Counted from the first letter of the stretch, positions 27,201 to 36,434 are shown. The stretch: 64,000 nucleotides of DNA from Kangiella koreensis DSM 16069 (GCF_000024085.1 NC_013166.1:2728001-2792000), one strand, 5' to 3'. Notes: generated by a model not told the origin, from the letters alone. Numbers and translations are program-made.

Positions 27201-27599
27201 ATGCGCGTCATCACCTTTGGTACTTTTGATGTTTTCCACGTTGGACACGTCAATATTCTTGAACGCGCTCGCGCTATGGGCACCGAGTTGTATGTGGGCG
27301 TTTCCTCCGATCAGCTTAATTTCGAAAAGAAAGGCCGCTATCCGATTTATTCGCAAGAAGATCGCATGCACATATTAAGTGCATTAACCTGTGTCGATTT
27401 TACATTTATTGAAGAGTCACTGGAAAAAAAAGCTGAATATATTCAGAAGTATCAAGCAGATCTTCTGGTCATGGGTGATGACTGGCAGGGTAAGTTTGAT
27501 GAGATGAAACAGTTCTGCGAAGTGAAGTATCTTCCGCGCACACCATCTATTTCCACCACTGAGATTATCGAAGTGGTTCGCCACACTCCTCATAAATAA
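27201..27599 (+). CDS. tagD: Glycerol-3-phosphate cytidylyltransferase (TagD/TarD-like)
   Basis: The 132-residue length is exactly that of the TagD family. It contains GTFDVFHVGHVNIL with the nucleotide-binding H13-x-x-H16, and RTPSISTT at 113-120, the second family signature. The reaction is CTP plus glycerol-3-phosphate to CDP-glycerol. AAGGA precedes the ATG. A related activity such as FAD synthetase-like or hydroxyethylphosphonate cytidylyl transfer cannot be excluded, but the neighbouring CDP-glycerol transferase fits CDP-glycerol best. Confidence 0.88.
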   Translation: MRVITFGTFDVFHVGHVNILERARAMGTELYVGVSSDQLNFEKKGRYPIYSQEDRMHILSALTCVDFTFIEESLEKKAEYIQKYQADLLVMGDDWQGKFDEMKQFCEVKYLPRTPSISTTEIIEVVRHTPHK

Positions 27600-27612
27600 T
27601 GGGTGCCAAACT

Positions 27613-28437
27613 ATGAGCCCGACTATGAACGAACATTTAGCCGGAAAAATTCCTGTCAGCGTTTTTATTGTTGCGCAGAATGAAGAGCAGCATATCGCGC
27701 GGGTCCTAACAAGTTGCCAAGAGTTTGATGAGGTTATTGTTGTTGATAGTGGAAGCACAGATAGCACTAAACAAATCGCCGAGTCACTCGGTGCCAAAGT
27801 TGTTCATAACGACTGGCCTGGTTATGCCAAGCAAAAACAATATGCGATGTCGCTGTGTAAACACGACTGGGTGCTGAACCTTGATGCCGATGAAGAGTTG
27901 ACCCCTGAGTTCATTCAAGCGACACAAAACTTTATTCAGCAATCAGAATTTGTTGCCCTAAAATGTCGTCGTAATGATTGGTTTATAGGTAAGTTTTTCC
28001 CAACTTCAATAAGGCTTCCCACCAACACCCGCTTATTTAAAAAGGATCGTGTCCAATATTATCTTGATAACCTGGTGCATGAAGGGCCTGAAATAAAAGG
28101 AAAAATCAAACATACTTCGACTGCTTTCAAACACTACGGCTATGCTGACATTGAAACTTTAAACAAAAAATACGAGTACTATTCAACACTGAAAGCCCGG
28201 GAAAAATTTAACAAAGGCAAGAAGCCTTCGCGCTTAAAACTCCTTCTAGTAGCACCATTAGAATTTATCCGCGTTTACCTTATATATCGTTACTGTTTCG
28301 CCGGCTTGCGCGGTTTTATTTTTGCCAAGCTATCTGCGCACTATGCGTTTTTAAAAGAGTCGAAACTCTATTCTTATCACCGCTCTCATTCTCATTCTGA
28401 GCAAAAAGATTCTTACAAGGTTGATAAACATGACTAA
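27613..28437 (+). CDS. Family 2 glycosyltransferase, WaaE/KdtX-like (LPS core)
   Basis: The 274-residue GT2 enzyme shows SVFIVAQNEEQHIARVL, VVDSGSTDSTKQIA, DWPGYAKQKQYAM and LNLDADEELTPEF, the last holding the metal-binding Asp-x-Asp. This pattern is that of WaaE/KdtX-type enzymes, which add glucose to the LPS inner core. The start could also be the ATG at 27625. It follows tagD by 13 bases and overlaps prlC by 8, so it belongs to the glycerophosphate operon. A role in building or decorating the core glycan is inferred. Confidence 0.85.
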   Translation: MSPTMNEHLAGKIPVSVFIVAQNEEQHIARVLTSCQEFDEVIVVDSGSTDSTKQIAESLGAKVVHNDWPGYAKQKQYAMSLCKHDWVLNLDADEELTPEFIQATQNFIQQSEFVALKCRRNDWFIGKFFPTSIRLPTNTRLFKKDRVQYYLDNLVHEGPEIKGKIKHTSTAFKHYGYADIETLNKKYEYYSTLKAREKFNKGKKPSRLKLLLVAPLEFIRVYLIYRYCFAGLRGFIFAKLSAHYAFLKESKLYSYHRSHSHSEQKDSYKVDKHD

Positions 28438-30475
28438 CCCTTTACTTAATGTCACCGGCTTACCGGCCTTTTCTAAAATTCAACCGTCTCACATGCAAGA
28501 GGCGATCAAAACCATAATTGATGACAGCCGTCGTCAAATTAATGCACTGATTGATTCACTTGATAAAGACTCAGTTACCTGGGAAAACTTTGTCGTGCCT
28601 ATGGAAGAAATTGGCGATCGCCTTGATCATGCCTGGTCACCCATAAGTCATATGCAGGCAACCGTTAACTCCCCTGAAATTCGCGATGCTTATAACAGTT
28701 GCTTACCTTTACTTTCCGAATACGGAACTGAAATGGGTCAACATCAAGGCTTATATCAAACGATCCACAATTTGAATGATAAAGCTGATGATCTTCAGCT
28801 CGATAAAGTTCAACGCAAGATCCTTAAAGATGATTTGCGTGACTTTAAATTGTCGGGGGTTGCACTGCCTAAAGACAAACAGCAACGCTATGGCAAAATT
28901 CAATTGCGTCTTTCTGAATTGACATCAAAGTTTGAGCAAAATATCTTGGACGCTACCATGGCCTGGCATAAAGATTTAACTGATGCCTCTGCTTTGGATG
29001 GGTTGCCAGAGTCAGCTATTGAAGCCGCGCAACACACAGCTAAGGCAGCCGATTTTGATGGTTACCGGATCACACTAGACTTCCCTTCTTATTTGCCGGT
29101 CATGATGCATGCTAATGATCGCGAGTTACGTCAGGAGGTTTATACAGCCTTCTCTACGCGCGCCTCCGATCAGGGCCCTAACGCTGGTGAATTTGATAAC
29201 TCCGAGATCATGCCGGAAATTTTAGCCTTACGTCAGGAGCTGGCTGAGCTGTTAGATTTCGATAATTACGCCGAGCTCTCGCTTGCCACCAAGATGGCCA
29301 AAGATCCTTCGCAAGTTATAGAATTCTTACAAGATTTGGCCGATAAATCTCATCCGCAAGCGCAAGCTGAATTAGCCGAGCTTGCTCAATACGCCAAAGA
29401 CAAGCACGGTGTAGAAAAACTTGAAGCATGGGATATCGCTTACTACAGCGAAAAGTTGCGCATGGAAAAATACAGTATCTCGCAAGAAGAGTTGCGTCCC
29501 TGGTTCCCTGAGCCACAAGTCATCAAAGGTCTATTCGACATAACAGGGCAATTATTTAACATTCGTTTTGAACAACGTGATGATGTGGATATCTGGCATC
29601 CTGACGTGCGTTTTTATGATATCTACAATGCAGAAAATCAGCATATTGCCAGTTTCTATTTTGATCTTTACGCCCGAAAGAATAAACGCGGTGGCGCCTG
29701 GATGGCTGACTGCATGGGTCGTCGTCGCACTAAAGATGGTATCCAAAAACCGGTCGCATTCCTGACCTGTAATTTCAACAGCCCTGTCGGCGGCAAACCT
29801 GCGTTATTTACCCATGACGAAGTGACGACCCTGTTCCATGAATTTGGTCATGGTCTGCATCATATGCTTACGCAGATTGAATATGCTTCTGTGTCAGGCA
29901 TTAACGGTGTGCCGTGGGATGCGGTTGAGCTACCCAGCCAATTCCTGGAAAACTTCTGCTGGGTCAAAGAAGGGCTTTATAAAATCGCCAAGCATTATGA
30001 AACTGGCGAAGGTCTGCCTGCTGACAAATTAGAAAAACTGTTAGCCGCTAAAAACTTCCAGTCAGCGATGCAGATGGTACGCCAACTTGAGTTCTCTCTG
30101 TTCGATTTTGAAATCCACACAGAACTGGACCTAACGCAGGACAATCCCATTCAACATGCGCTGGATGAAGTGCGCAAAAGAGTGTCTGTGATTAAGCCAC
30201 CGCCATTTAACCGCTTCCAGCACGGCTTCAGCCATATCTTTGCAGGGGGTTACGCGGCAGGTTACTATAGTTATAAATGGGCAGAAGTTCTTTCCGCTGA
30301 TGCATTCTCACGCTTTGAGGAAGAGGGAATATTCAACCCTCAAGTGGGGCAGGACTTTTTGCACAACATACTGGAAAAAGGCGGGTCAGAAGAACCCGCT
30401 GATTTATTCAAAGCCTTCCGCGGTCGCGAACCCTCGGTTGAACCTTTATTGAAACACTCAGGAATTGGTATTTAA
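28430..30475 (+). CDS. prlC: Oligopeptidase A
   Basis: I use ATG at 28430 (AAGG 9 bases upstream) rather than the TTG at 28421; 681 residues, the normal size for M3 oligopeptidases. The zinc motif HEFGH is at 470-474, with E500 in AVELPSQ as third ligand. PrlC is a cytosolic peptidase degrading signal-peptide fragments and small peptides. It overlaps the glycosyltransferase gene upstream by 8 bases and the FGGY kinase downstream by 1, so a housekeeping enzyme is embedded in a glycan operon. Confidence 0.95.
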   Translation: MTNPLLNVTGLPAFSKIQPSHMQEAIKTIIDDSRRQINALIDSLDKDSVTWENFVVPMEEIGDRLDHAWSPISHMQATVNSPEIRDAYNSCLPLLSEYGTEMGQHQGLYQTIHNLNDKADDLQLDKVQRKILKDDLRDFKLSGVALPKDKQQRYGKIQLRLSELTSKFEQNILDATMAWHKDLTDASALDGLPESAIEAAQHTAKAADFDGYRITLDFPSYLPVMMHANDRELRQEVYTAFSTRASDQGPNAGEFDNSEIMPEILALRQELAELLDFDNYAELSLATKMAKDPSQVIEFLQDLADKSHPQAQAELAELAQYAKDKHGVEKLEAWDIAYYSEKLRMEKYSISQEELRPWFPEPQVIKGLFDITGQLFNIRFEQRDDVDIWHPDVRFYDIYNAENQHIASFYFDLYARKNKRGGAWMADCMGRRRTKDGIQKPVAFLTCNFNSPVGGKPALFTHDEVTTLFHEFGHGLHHMLTQIEYASVSGINGVPWDAVELPSQFLENFCWVKEGLYKIAKHYETGEGLPADKLEKLLAAKNFQSAMQMVRQLEFSLFDFEIHTELDLTQDNPIQHALDEVRKRVSVIKPPPFNRFQHGFSHIFAGGYAAGYYSYKWAEVLSADAFSRFEEEGIFNPQVGQDFLHNILEKGGSEEPADLFKAFRGREPSVEPLLKHSGIGI

Positions 30476-32016
30476 TGAATAACAAGACCCTGCTCGCCAT
30501 CGACAATGGAACGCAAAGCCTGCGTGCCATCCTGTTTGATTTGCAGGGTCAGATTCTAGCCAAAGTTCAAATCCCACTGAGTTATTACAGCGATCAGCCT
30601 GGCTGGGCAGAGCAGGATCCGCAGCTATTCTGGAATACCCTGTGTCGTGCCTGCCAAAAGTTAGCGCAAGACCCTAAGGTTGATCTTTCTACCATTCAAG
30701 CCGTTTCTGTCACCACACTGCGCAATACCGTGGTCAATCTTGATAAGCACGGTGAACCGCTTCGTCCAGCCATTATCTGGACCGATCAACGTGAACTTGA
30801 ATCCATCAAGCCCTTAAAAGGTATCTGGCCCTATCTGTTCAAGCTAGTTGGCGTCAGCGACACCATTAAGAATTTCCAGTCACGCTGTCAGGCAGCCTGG
30901 ATTGCCCACCATCAGCCCAATATCTGGTCTAAAACTGATAAATACCTGATGTTGTCTGGCTATCTGAATTACAAGCTGACCGGTGAATTTAAAGACTCAA
31001 CGGCTTCTCAGGTCGGCTACATTCCCTTTGACTACAAACATCATCGCTGGGAAAAGCCCAACAGCTGGAAATGGCAGATAGCGCCTATAAAGCGCGAGAT
31101 GCTGCCCGAGTTGGTTCAACCTGGCCAGTTAATTGGGCAAATCAGCCAAATCGCCAGCGAATCAACTGGCCTGCCGCAAGGATTGCCGGTTATTGCTTCT
31201 GGTGCCGACAAAGCCACCGAAGTGTTAGGCAGCGGCTGTATCGAAGAGCACCAAGCCTGTTTAAGCTATGGCACCACCGCCACCATTAACGTCACCAGCC
31301 AGCGTTACATTGAGCCATTACGCTTTATTCCACCCTATCCTTCAACCGTTGCCGATGCCTACACCATCGAATATCAAATCTATCGTGGTTACTGGATGGT
31401 CAGCTGGTTCAAAGAACAGTTTGGTCATCGCGAACAGGATCTGTCTGTCGAAATGGGCGTGACAGCCGAGCAGTTGCTTGACGAAGCCATAGCGCAAATC
31501 CCGCCCGGCTCCGATGGCCTGATGCTGCAGCCTTACTGGTCGCCTGGCGTCAAGGTGCCCGGTCCAGAAGCGCGCGGTGCCATCATTGGTTTTAATGATG
31601 GCCATACTCGCGCCCATGTTTATCGTGCGATATTAGAAGGGATAACCTATGGCTTAAGAGACGGCAAGGAATCGATTCAACTAAGAACCAAGCTCCCGAT
31701 TGATGAATTGATGGTTTCCGGCGGCGGCTCACAAAGCGATGTCGCCATGCAATTGACCGCCGACATTTTCAACCTGCCGGCAACACGCCCACACACATTT
31801 GAGACCTCCGCACTTGGCGCCGCTATCAACGCTGCCGTTGGTATTGATTTATTTGAAAACTACCAAGACGCGGTTAAAGCCATGTGCCACAAAGGCAAAA
31901 CCTTCGAGCCCATAAAAGAGAACGTCGATCGCTATCAGGAACTCTACGAAAAGGTTTACAAGAAAATGTATCAACGACTGAAACCGATATATCAGTCGTT
32001 GAGAAAGATGGGATAA
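30475..32016 (+). CDS. FGGY-family carbohydrate kinase
   Basis: The 513-residue kinase begins LLAIDNGTQSLRAILFD (phosphate-1 loop) and has PGWAEQDPQLFW, SVTTLRNTVVNLD, the ASGADKATEVLGSG segment and the C-terminal MVSGGGSQSDVAMQLTADI adenosine motif. The family phosphorylates sugars or polyols (xylulose, glycerol, gluconate, ribulose); substrate cannot be read with confidence. It starts within the stop of prlC (TAATG). Its place after a CDP-glycerol set makes glycerol or a polyol a candidate substrate, but this is inference. Confidence 0.85.
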   Translation: MNNKTLLAIDNGTQSLRAILFDLQGQILAKVQIPLSYYSDQPGWAEQDPQLFWNTLCRACQKLAQDPKVDLSTIQAVSVTTLRNTVVNLDKHGEPLRPAIIWTDQRELESIKPLKGIWPYLFKLVGVSDTIKNFQSRCQAAWIAHHQPNIWSKTDKYLMLSGYLNYKLTGEFKDSTASQVGYIPFDYKHHRWEKPNSWKWQIAPIKREMLPELVQPGQLIGQISQIASESTGLPQGLPVIASGADKATEVLGSGCIEEHQACLSYGTTATINVTSQRYIEPLRFIPPYPSTVADAYTIEYQIYRGYWMVSWFKEQFGHREQDLSVEMGVTAEQLLDEAIAQIPPGSDGLMLQPYWSPGVKVPGPEARGAIIGFNDGHTRAHVYRAILEGITYGLRDGKESIQLRTKLPIDELMVSGGGSQSDVAMQLTADIFNLPATRPHTFETSALGAAINAAVGIDLFENYQDAVKAMCHKGKTFEPIKENVDRYQELYEKVYKKMYQRLKPIYQSLRKMG

Positions 32017-32031
32017 TTATTGGAAAAGATG

Positions 32032-32316
32032 CTAACCGTACACATCATATAGACTAACACCTATACAAATAGCCATTATCCATAATGTAAACTTAACCCT
32101 TCTAACGTATTTGAAATCTTCTGGATTGAGATCATATTTGTATAAACCAGCCATAACAAACTCCAAGGTAAAGTGAACCTTTCTGACCTCAGTTTTATTT
32201 TCGATGAAATAATGACGATATACTTTGGGGTACTTACTATTGATTTGATGAATTAGTAAGCTTGAAGTTATTTTATTTAGAATTATTGCAACTATTACCA
32301 GTCCGGGCGTTATCAA
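32032..32316 (-). CDS. Small two-TM membrane protein, possibly frameshifted at its start
   Basis: This 94-residue frame begins at a TTG (32314-32316) without a ribosome-binding site. It has hydrophobic segments at about residues 3-20 and 74-91 around a charged centre with YKYDLNPEDFKYVRR, a layout seen in UspB-like and other small stress membrane proteins (weak). A well placed ATG lies at 32334-32336, just after the TetR stop with GAGAG before it, in another frame reading MDAIQPF then TGA. One extra T in the TTTT run would fuse it to this frame. See findings. Confidence 0.5.
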   Translation of the reverse strand: MITPGLVIVAIILNKITSSLLIHQINSKYPKVYRHYFIENKTEVRKVHFTLEFVMAGLYKYDLNPEDFKYVRRVKFTLWIMAICIGVSLYDVYG

Positions 32317-32337
32317 AATGGCTGTATTGCATCCATA

Positions 32338-32946
32338 CTACGCTCTCAAAGTCTTAACATAATCCTGTAAACATTTTCCGGCTTCATCAAAGGCCTGATC
32401 ACTCATGTAGCATTTACATTGGCCGATGATACCTTCGATAGTGGCGATGAGGAAGCGCGCGATATTATGAGGATTAACGTCTTTTCTGATAAGTCCTGTT
32501 TGCTGACCACGTTCGAAAGTTTCCGCCAATGCCTCGTACCAGATTTCCCAGATGGCAACAATGCGCACTCGGAATGACTCATCAAGCGGTGACATTTCGT
32601 GTGTTAGATTATTGAGGGGGCATCCGGTATGCAGCTCATTAATATTAATTTCTTCGCGTGAATCATTCATCATTTTAATCAGGTCAGTGATTGGATCTTT
32701 AACCTGTTTCAATGGCTCAATCCAGCGCTCATGAATCCATGGCTTTAATACTTCATCGATTACTGCATGACCCAGTTCTTTCTTGCTTTTAAAGTGATGA
32801 TAAAAGGCACCTTTGGTAAAGCCGGTTTTTTTCAACACTTCATCCACACGCAATCCCTGGTAGCCTTTTAATAGAATTTCTTCAAAGGCCACCTGCAATA
32901 TATTTTGCCGGGTTGCATCAGGATTTCGTACCGCTACTTTACTCAT
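32338..32946 (-). CDS. TetR-family transcriptional regulator
   Basis: I start at the ATG at 32946 (AAAAGG 6-7 bases upstream); the in-frame ATGs before it have no ribosome-binding site. The product has 202 residues. The N-terminal helix-turn-helix is clear: VDEVLKKTGFTKGAFYHHFKSKKELG. The C-terminal half resembles TetR_C ligand domains with CPLNNLTHE, which is common in regulators of efflux and lipid genes. It is the third gene of the leftward RND operon and probably represses it through the palindrome at 36367-36384 (inference). Confidence 0.9.
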   Translation of the reverse strand: MSKVAVRNPDATRQNILQVAFEEILLKGYQGLRVDEVLKKTGFTKGAFYHHFKSKKELGHAVIDEVLKPWIHERWIEPLKQVKDPITDLIKMMNDSREEININELHTGCPLNNLTHEMSPLDESFRVRIVAIWEIWYEALAETFERGQQTGLIRKDVNPHNIARFLIATIEGIIGQCKCYMSDQAFDEAGKCLQDYVKTLRA

Positions 32947-32978
32947 TGATTTACCTTTTACCATCACTAGATTATTGC

Positions 32979-33770
32979 TTATCGGGCACGCTTTAGACTA
33001 CTTTTGTTGAAGTCATCTTCGCTTAAGCCCACATTAAACTCAAAGTTTTTCCAGACAATCGTTGTACTTTTACCGGTTTGTACATTTTCCATCTCTTGAC
33101 GATGTGCGCGCCAGTATTTGCCCATATACTGTTTAAATTCTGACATGTTAAGCTCTTTTAACTTGTCATTTTTCTGGTCAAAGAACTCGATGCGATGAAC
33201 TCGGTAATGTTCCTGATCAATCCAGGCAATGGTTTTACTGTAACCTGAGTTGTTATAGGTTGGCACCATTTCTACCACAAACATTTTTTCGCCATTTAAT
33301 TCATCTTCTCGTAAAAATTTATAGCTATACTTTTCCACTTCGAACGATGATAAATCTTCATAGGCAAACTCACTGCCCATCCAGGGACCCGATTTGTTTG
33401 ACGAAGATATTCTTTTGACGCGCTTCAAGGCCGGTAAAAATAACCATTGATCATCATTACCTTCAATATGCGAATACGTCAGAAAGGCAGTGCCCTCGAC
33501 ATCACGCGGTTGTTCGAAAACACTTAAACCTTTATCGCCATCACCTTTAACTTCCAGATTTTTGACTACTACGATTCGCTCTGCTTCATTACCGCCTTTA
33601 TCACGCAGAATCATGGTCATGTCTGCCTGACTGTCACCCCAGCCGGTGTTTCTGGCTTTGGCTTCTTTGGCAATTGCCAAACCTTTCTCTTCTGGTGTTT
33701 CGGCAAAAGCAGTCGTAATCATGCTCACTGCTGCTACGGCCAATAATAAACTTGATAGTATTCGTTTCAT
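32979..33770 (-). CDS. LolA-like outer-membrane lipoprotein-sorting protein
   Basis: The 263-residue protein has a signal peptide (cleaved near ATTAFAE). The mature part is the LolA-fold family typical of MMPL partners: NTGWGDSQADMTMILRDKGGNE, LTYSHIEGNDDQWLFLPALKRVKRI and SEFKQYMGKYWRAHRQEMEN. Such proteins are thought to hand lipids or lipoproteins from an RND exporter toward the outer membrane. It lies 9 bases after the RND gene in transcription order, and TAGGAGAT precedes its ATG. The cargo is unknown. Confidence 0.85.
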   Translation of the reverse strand: MKRILSSLLLAVAAVSMITTAFAETPEEKGLAIAKEAKARNTGWGDSQADMTMILRDKGGNEAERIVVVKNLEVKGDGDKGLSVFEQPRDVEGTAFLTYSHIEGNDDQWLFLPALKRVKRISSSNKSGPWMGSEFAYEDLSSFEVEKYSYKFLREDELNGEKMFVVEMVPTYNNSGYSKTIAWIDQEHYRVHRIEFFDQKNDKLKELNMSEFKQYMGKYWRAHRQEMENVQTGKSTTIVWKNFEFNVGLSEDDFNKSSLKRAR

Positions 33771-33779
33771 GCGTATCTC

Positions 33780-36281
33780 CTAATTCGCTACTTTGTCTTT
33801 CAATTTTTTGCTACCCAACATTAATAATGGTGGGAGTAATAAGAAATCGATTATGAGGGCCACGGCTAATGTAATTGCCGTTAGAATCCCCATGTGGCTA
33901 TTCATCACATAGTGCGACATGCCCAATACCAGGAAGCCAAGCACCAGTACGATAGTGGTAACCGTCAGCGCCATACCCACGGTATGGAAGGCGTATTTTA
34001 CAGCGGCTTCCTTGTCTAGGCCTTTCTCGCGACGTGCCCGCAGATACTTACTCATGAAGTGTACCGTGTCATCTACCACGATCCCTAAAGTCATGCCTGT
34101 CACTACTGACAATCCCATGCCTATCTGTCCCTGAAATATGCCCCAGATTCCGAATGCCACTGCCATTGGAACTATATTGGGTATGAGACTTAACATGCCC
34201 AGCTTCAGGGATCTTAACGCGAATATCAGTAGCAATGATATTAATACTAATGCCCAGGCTGTGCCTTTAAGCATTGAGTAAATATTATTCTGCCCGATAT
34301 GGGCAAACATGATCGCCGGGCTTGAACCTGAAATCTCCATTGCAGGGGCGTTCTGCTTAAACCAATTACTGAAGCGATCTTCAAGATTAAGTACCTGTAC
34401 GCTGGATAGATTTTCTAACGCTAACTGTATGCGAGTGGCTGATTTATCGCTATTAACCTGATTATTAATAGACAATCCACGCGGCAGAGAGGTTTCATAG
34501 ATCAGGGTATATTGAGCAGTTAGTTCTCGAATTAATGTTCCTAACTCGGCCACTTCGCCATCTTCCAGCAGGACCGCATTACAGCCCTCTTCTAATGATG
34601 GCTTAGGTAGCGCATAGCATTCCTCACGATCGCCATTCATACTTTTATTCAAACGCTTCATAACGTCGGTATAACTTTGCACATGCAAAACTTCCGGCTG
34701 CTGCTCAGCGTACTCTACAAAATCCTGCAGCATCGCCATAAACTCGGGTTCATGAATGCCGCTGCCGGTTTTGGTATCAATGCTGTAGAAAGCGGTGTAA
34801 AGCCCGGTTAGATTTTCTGCTGTATAGTCAGAGTCCACACGGAAGTCGATGGATTCATCAAAGTATTTAACGAATTCATCGTTCAGTTCATTTTTGGGGA
34901 TAGCTGCAATAATAGCGATACTCACTACCGCCATAACCGGTAATAATATTTTGCGTTTGTTCACAACAAAGTCAGCAAAGCTATCCATCCAATGATGGCC
35001 TTTGCTTTTCTTGTCGCTGACTTTAACGGGCAATAACATCATCATCGCAGGCAGGAAGGTGACAGAGAATATAAACGCCAGAGTCACACCGACTGCAACG
35101 GTATTACCCATATCGCGGAGCGGTGGAACTTCGCTGAAGTTCATGGTCATGAAGCCAATAACCGTAGTGATACTGGTCAGGAAGATCGGCATCATGTTAA
35201 TACGAATACTTTCCACCATCGCATCCTGCTTACTCATGCCGTGCCGCATCCCCTGCAGGAATGTGACCAGCAGATGCACCGAGTCGGCAACGGCCATGGT
35301 CGCCACCACCGTTGGCACTGAGAACATTGGCGCGGTCATGGCAATGCCTAACCAGCCGGCACCACCTAGAGCACCCATAATTGAGAATATGATGATAACC
35401 ACGCTGGCTACGGTGCCGCTGATGCTTCGAATCATGAAATAGAGCGCTAACGGAATCACCAAAAACAGCATGATAGGCGTTAAAGTCATCATGTCGTTCT
35501 TACCGGTCTCGGCGAAGGTGTTGTTCATCATCACCACACCGGTCAAACGAACTTCAAGGTTCGGGTTGCGCTCCATCAATTGAGTCTGCAAATCCTGAAC
35601 ATGCTCCGAAACTTTAGTTACCGCAGTCAGAATCTCTGTTTTCTTTTCCTTCCAGGCTTTGCCTTCAATTCCTTCTAAATCCGGATCCTGTGGTAGTTGC
35701 ACAGTGACATTGACCGCTGTCACGCTGGAGTCTGGGTTGATGACACGATTCAATAACTGAGGCTCGTGCAAAACAATATCTTGCAGACGCTTAATTTCAG
35801 CATCACTCAAATCATCAATCATCTGTTCCGTGACCGACTCGTGTTCGCACTCACTATCAAAATTCGATGATTTATCTGGAATACACAGCAAGGCACCGAC
35901 CAGCATGTAGTCTTCGTCTTCCGGGGTCACCCAGGTATGCTGATAGTTGGTTATAGAGTCAACGCGGGTGGTGTATGGAATTTGCCAGGCCTGCTCAGTT
36001 AACCAATGAATACTTTTTAAGGTTTCACGATCAAACACGCTGCCTTCTTTCGGCGTGATCACAAACATCGCATTGTCGGCTTTATCGTAGGTATTCTGGA
36101 TATTTTCAAAAGCAATTAACTGGGGATTATCTTCGGCGAAAAAGACGCGATAGTCGGTCTTAATCTCTAGGAAGCGTGCACCAAAGGTTGTTGCAACAAC
36201 TAACAATATCGATGCAAGGATAATCAGCCACGGGTGGCTGATAACAAAACGACCAAATTTAACGGTATTATTTTCTGGCAT
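33780..36281 (-). CDS. RND/MMPL-family exporter
   Basis: I start at ATG 36281 (AGGA 6-7 bases before), giving 833 residues; the frame could extend 15 codons further but without support. The topology is the MMPL one: an N-terminal helix (about 12-32), a large periplasmic loop (33-270), a five-helix block (about 275-420), a second loop and a final five-helix block. VVATMAVADSVHLLVTFL and GMTLGIVVDDTVHFMSKYL carry the acidic proton-relay residues. It forms an operon with the LolA-like and TetR genes and probably exports a lipid-like cargo. Confidence 0.9.
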   Translation of the reverse strand: MPENNTVKFGRFVISHPWLIILASILLVVATTFGARFLEIKTDYRVFFAEDNPQLIAFENIQNTYDKADNAMFVITPKEGSVFDRETLKSIHWLTEQAWQIPYTTRVDSITNYQHTWVTPEDEDYMLVGALLCIPDKSSNFDSECEHESVTEQMIDDLSDAEIKRLQDIVLHEPQLLNRVINPDSSVTAVNVTVQLPQDPDLEGIEGKAWKEKKTEILTAVTKVSEHVQDLQTQLMERNPNLEVRLTGVVMMNNTFAETGKNDMMTLTPIMLFLVIPLALYFMIRSISGTVASVVIIIFSIMGALGGAGWLGIAMTAPMFSVPTVVATMAVADSVHLLVTFLQGMRHGMSKQDAMVESIRINMMPIFLTSITTVIGFMTMNFSEVPPLRDMGNTVAVGVTLAFIFSVTFLPAMMMLLPVKVSDKKSKGHHWMDSFADFVVNKRKILLPVMAVVSIAIIAAIPKNELNDEFVKYFDESIDFRVDSDYTAENLTGLYTAFYSIDTKTGSGIHEPEFMAMLQDFVEYAEQQPEVLHVQSYTDVMKRLNKSMNGDREECYALPKPSLEEGCNAVLLEDGEVAELGTLIRELTAQYTLIYETSLPRGLSINNQVNSDKSATRIQLALENLSSVQVLNLEDRFSNWFKQNAPAMEISGSSPAIMFAHIGQNNIYSMLKGTAWALVLISLLLIFALRSLKLGMLSLIPNIVPMAVAFGIWGIFQGQIGMGLSVVTGMTLGIVVDDTVHFMSKYLRARREKGLDKEAAVKYAFHTVGMALTVTTIVLVLGFLVLGMSHYVMNSHMGILTAITLAVALIIDFLLLPPLLMLGSKKLKDKVAN

Positions 36282-36366
36282 AGTCGATCCTGACTGAATT
36301 GATTCAAGAGTCTGCAATTTGCACAATCTTGTTAACGATCTTGTATGGAAGGCTTGCTATTTAACT

Positions 36367-36384
36367 ACAGACCAACTAGTCTGT
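36367..36384. promoter_or_regulatory. Candidate TetR operator
   Basis: ACAGAC, spacer CAACTA, GTCTGT: perfect 6-base arms, embedded in AGACCAACTAGTCT, which resembles the AGACnnnnnnGTCT sites of TetR repressors. It lies 86 bases upstream of the RND start and also upstream of the divergent DUF3703 gene. Confidence 0.45.
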
Positions 36385-36434
36385 CAATTCATCCAAGCAA
36401 GTAAATCGACCTGTTTATTGAAGGAATACCAAGC

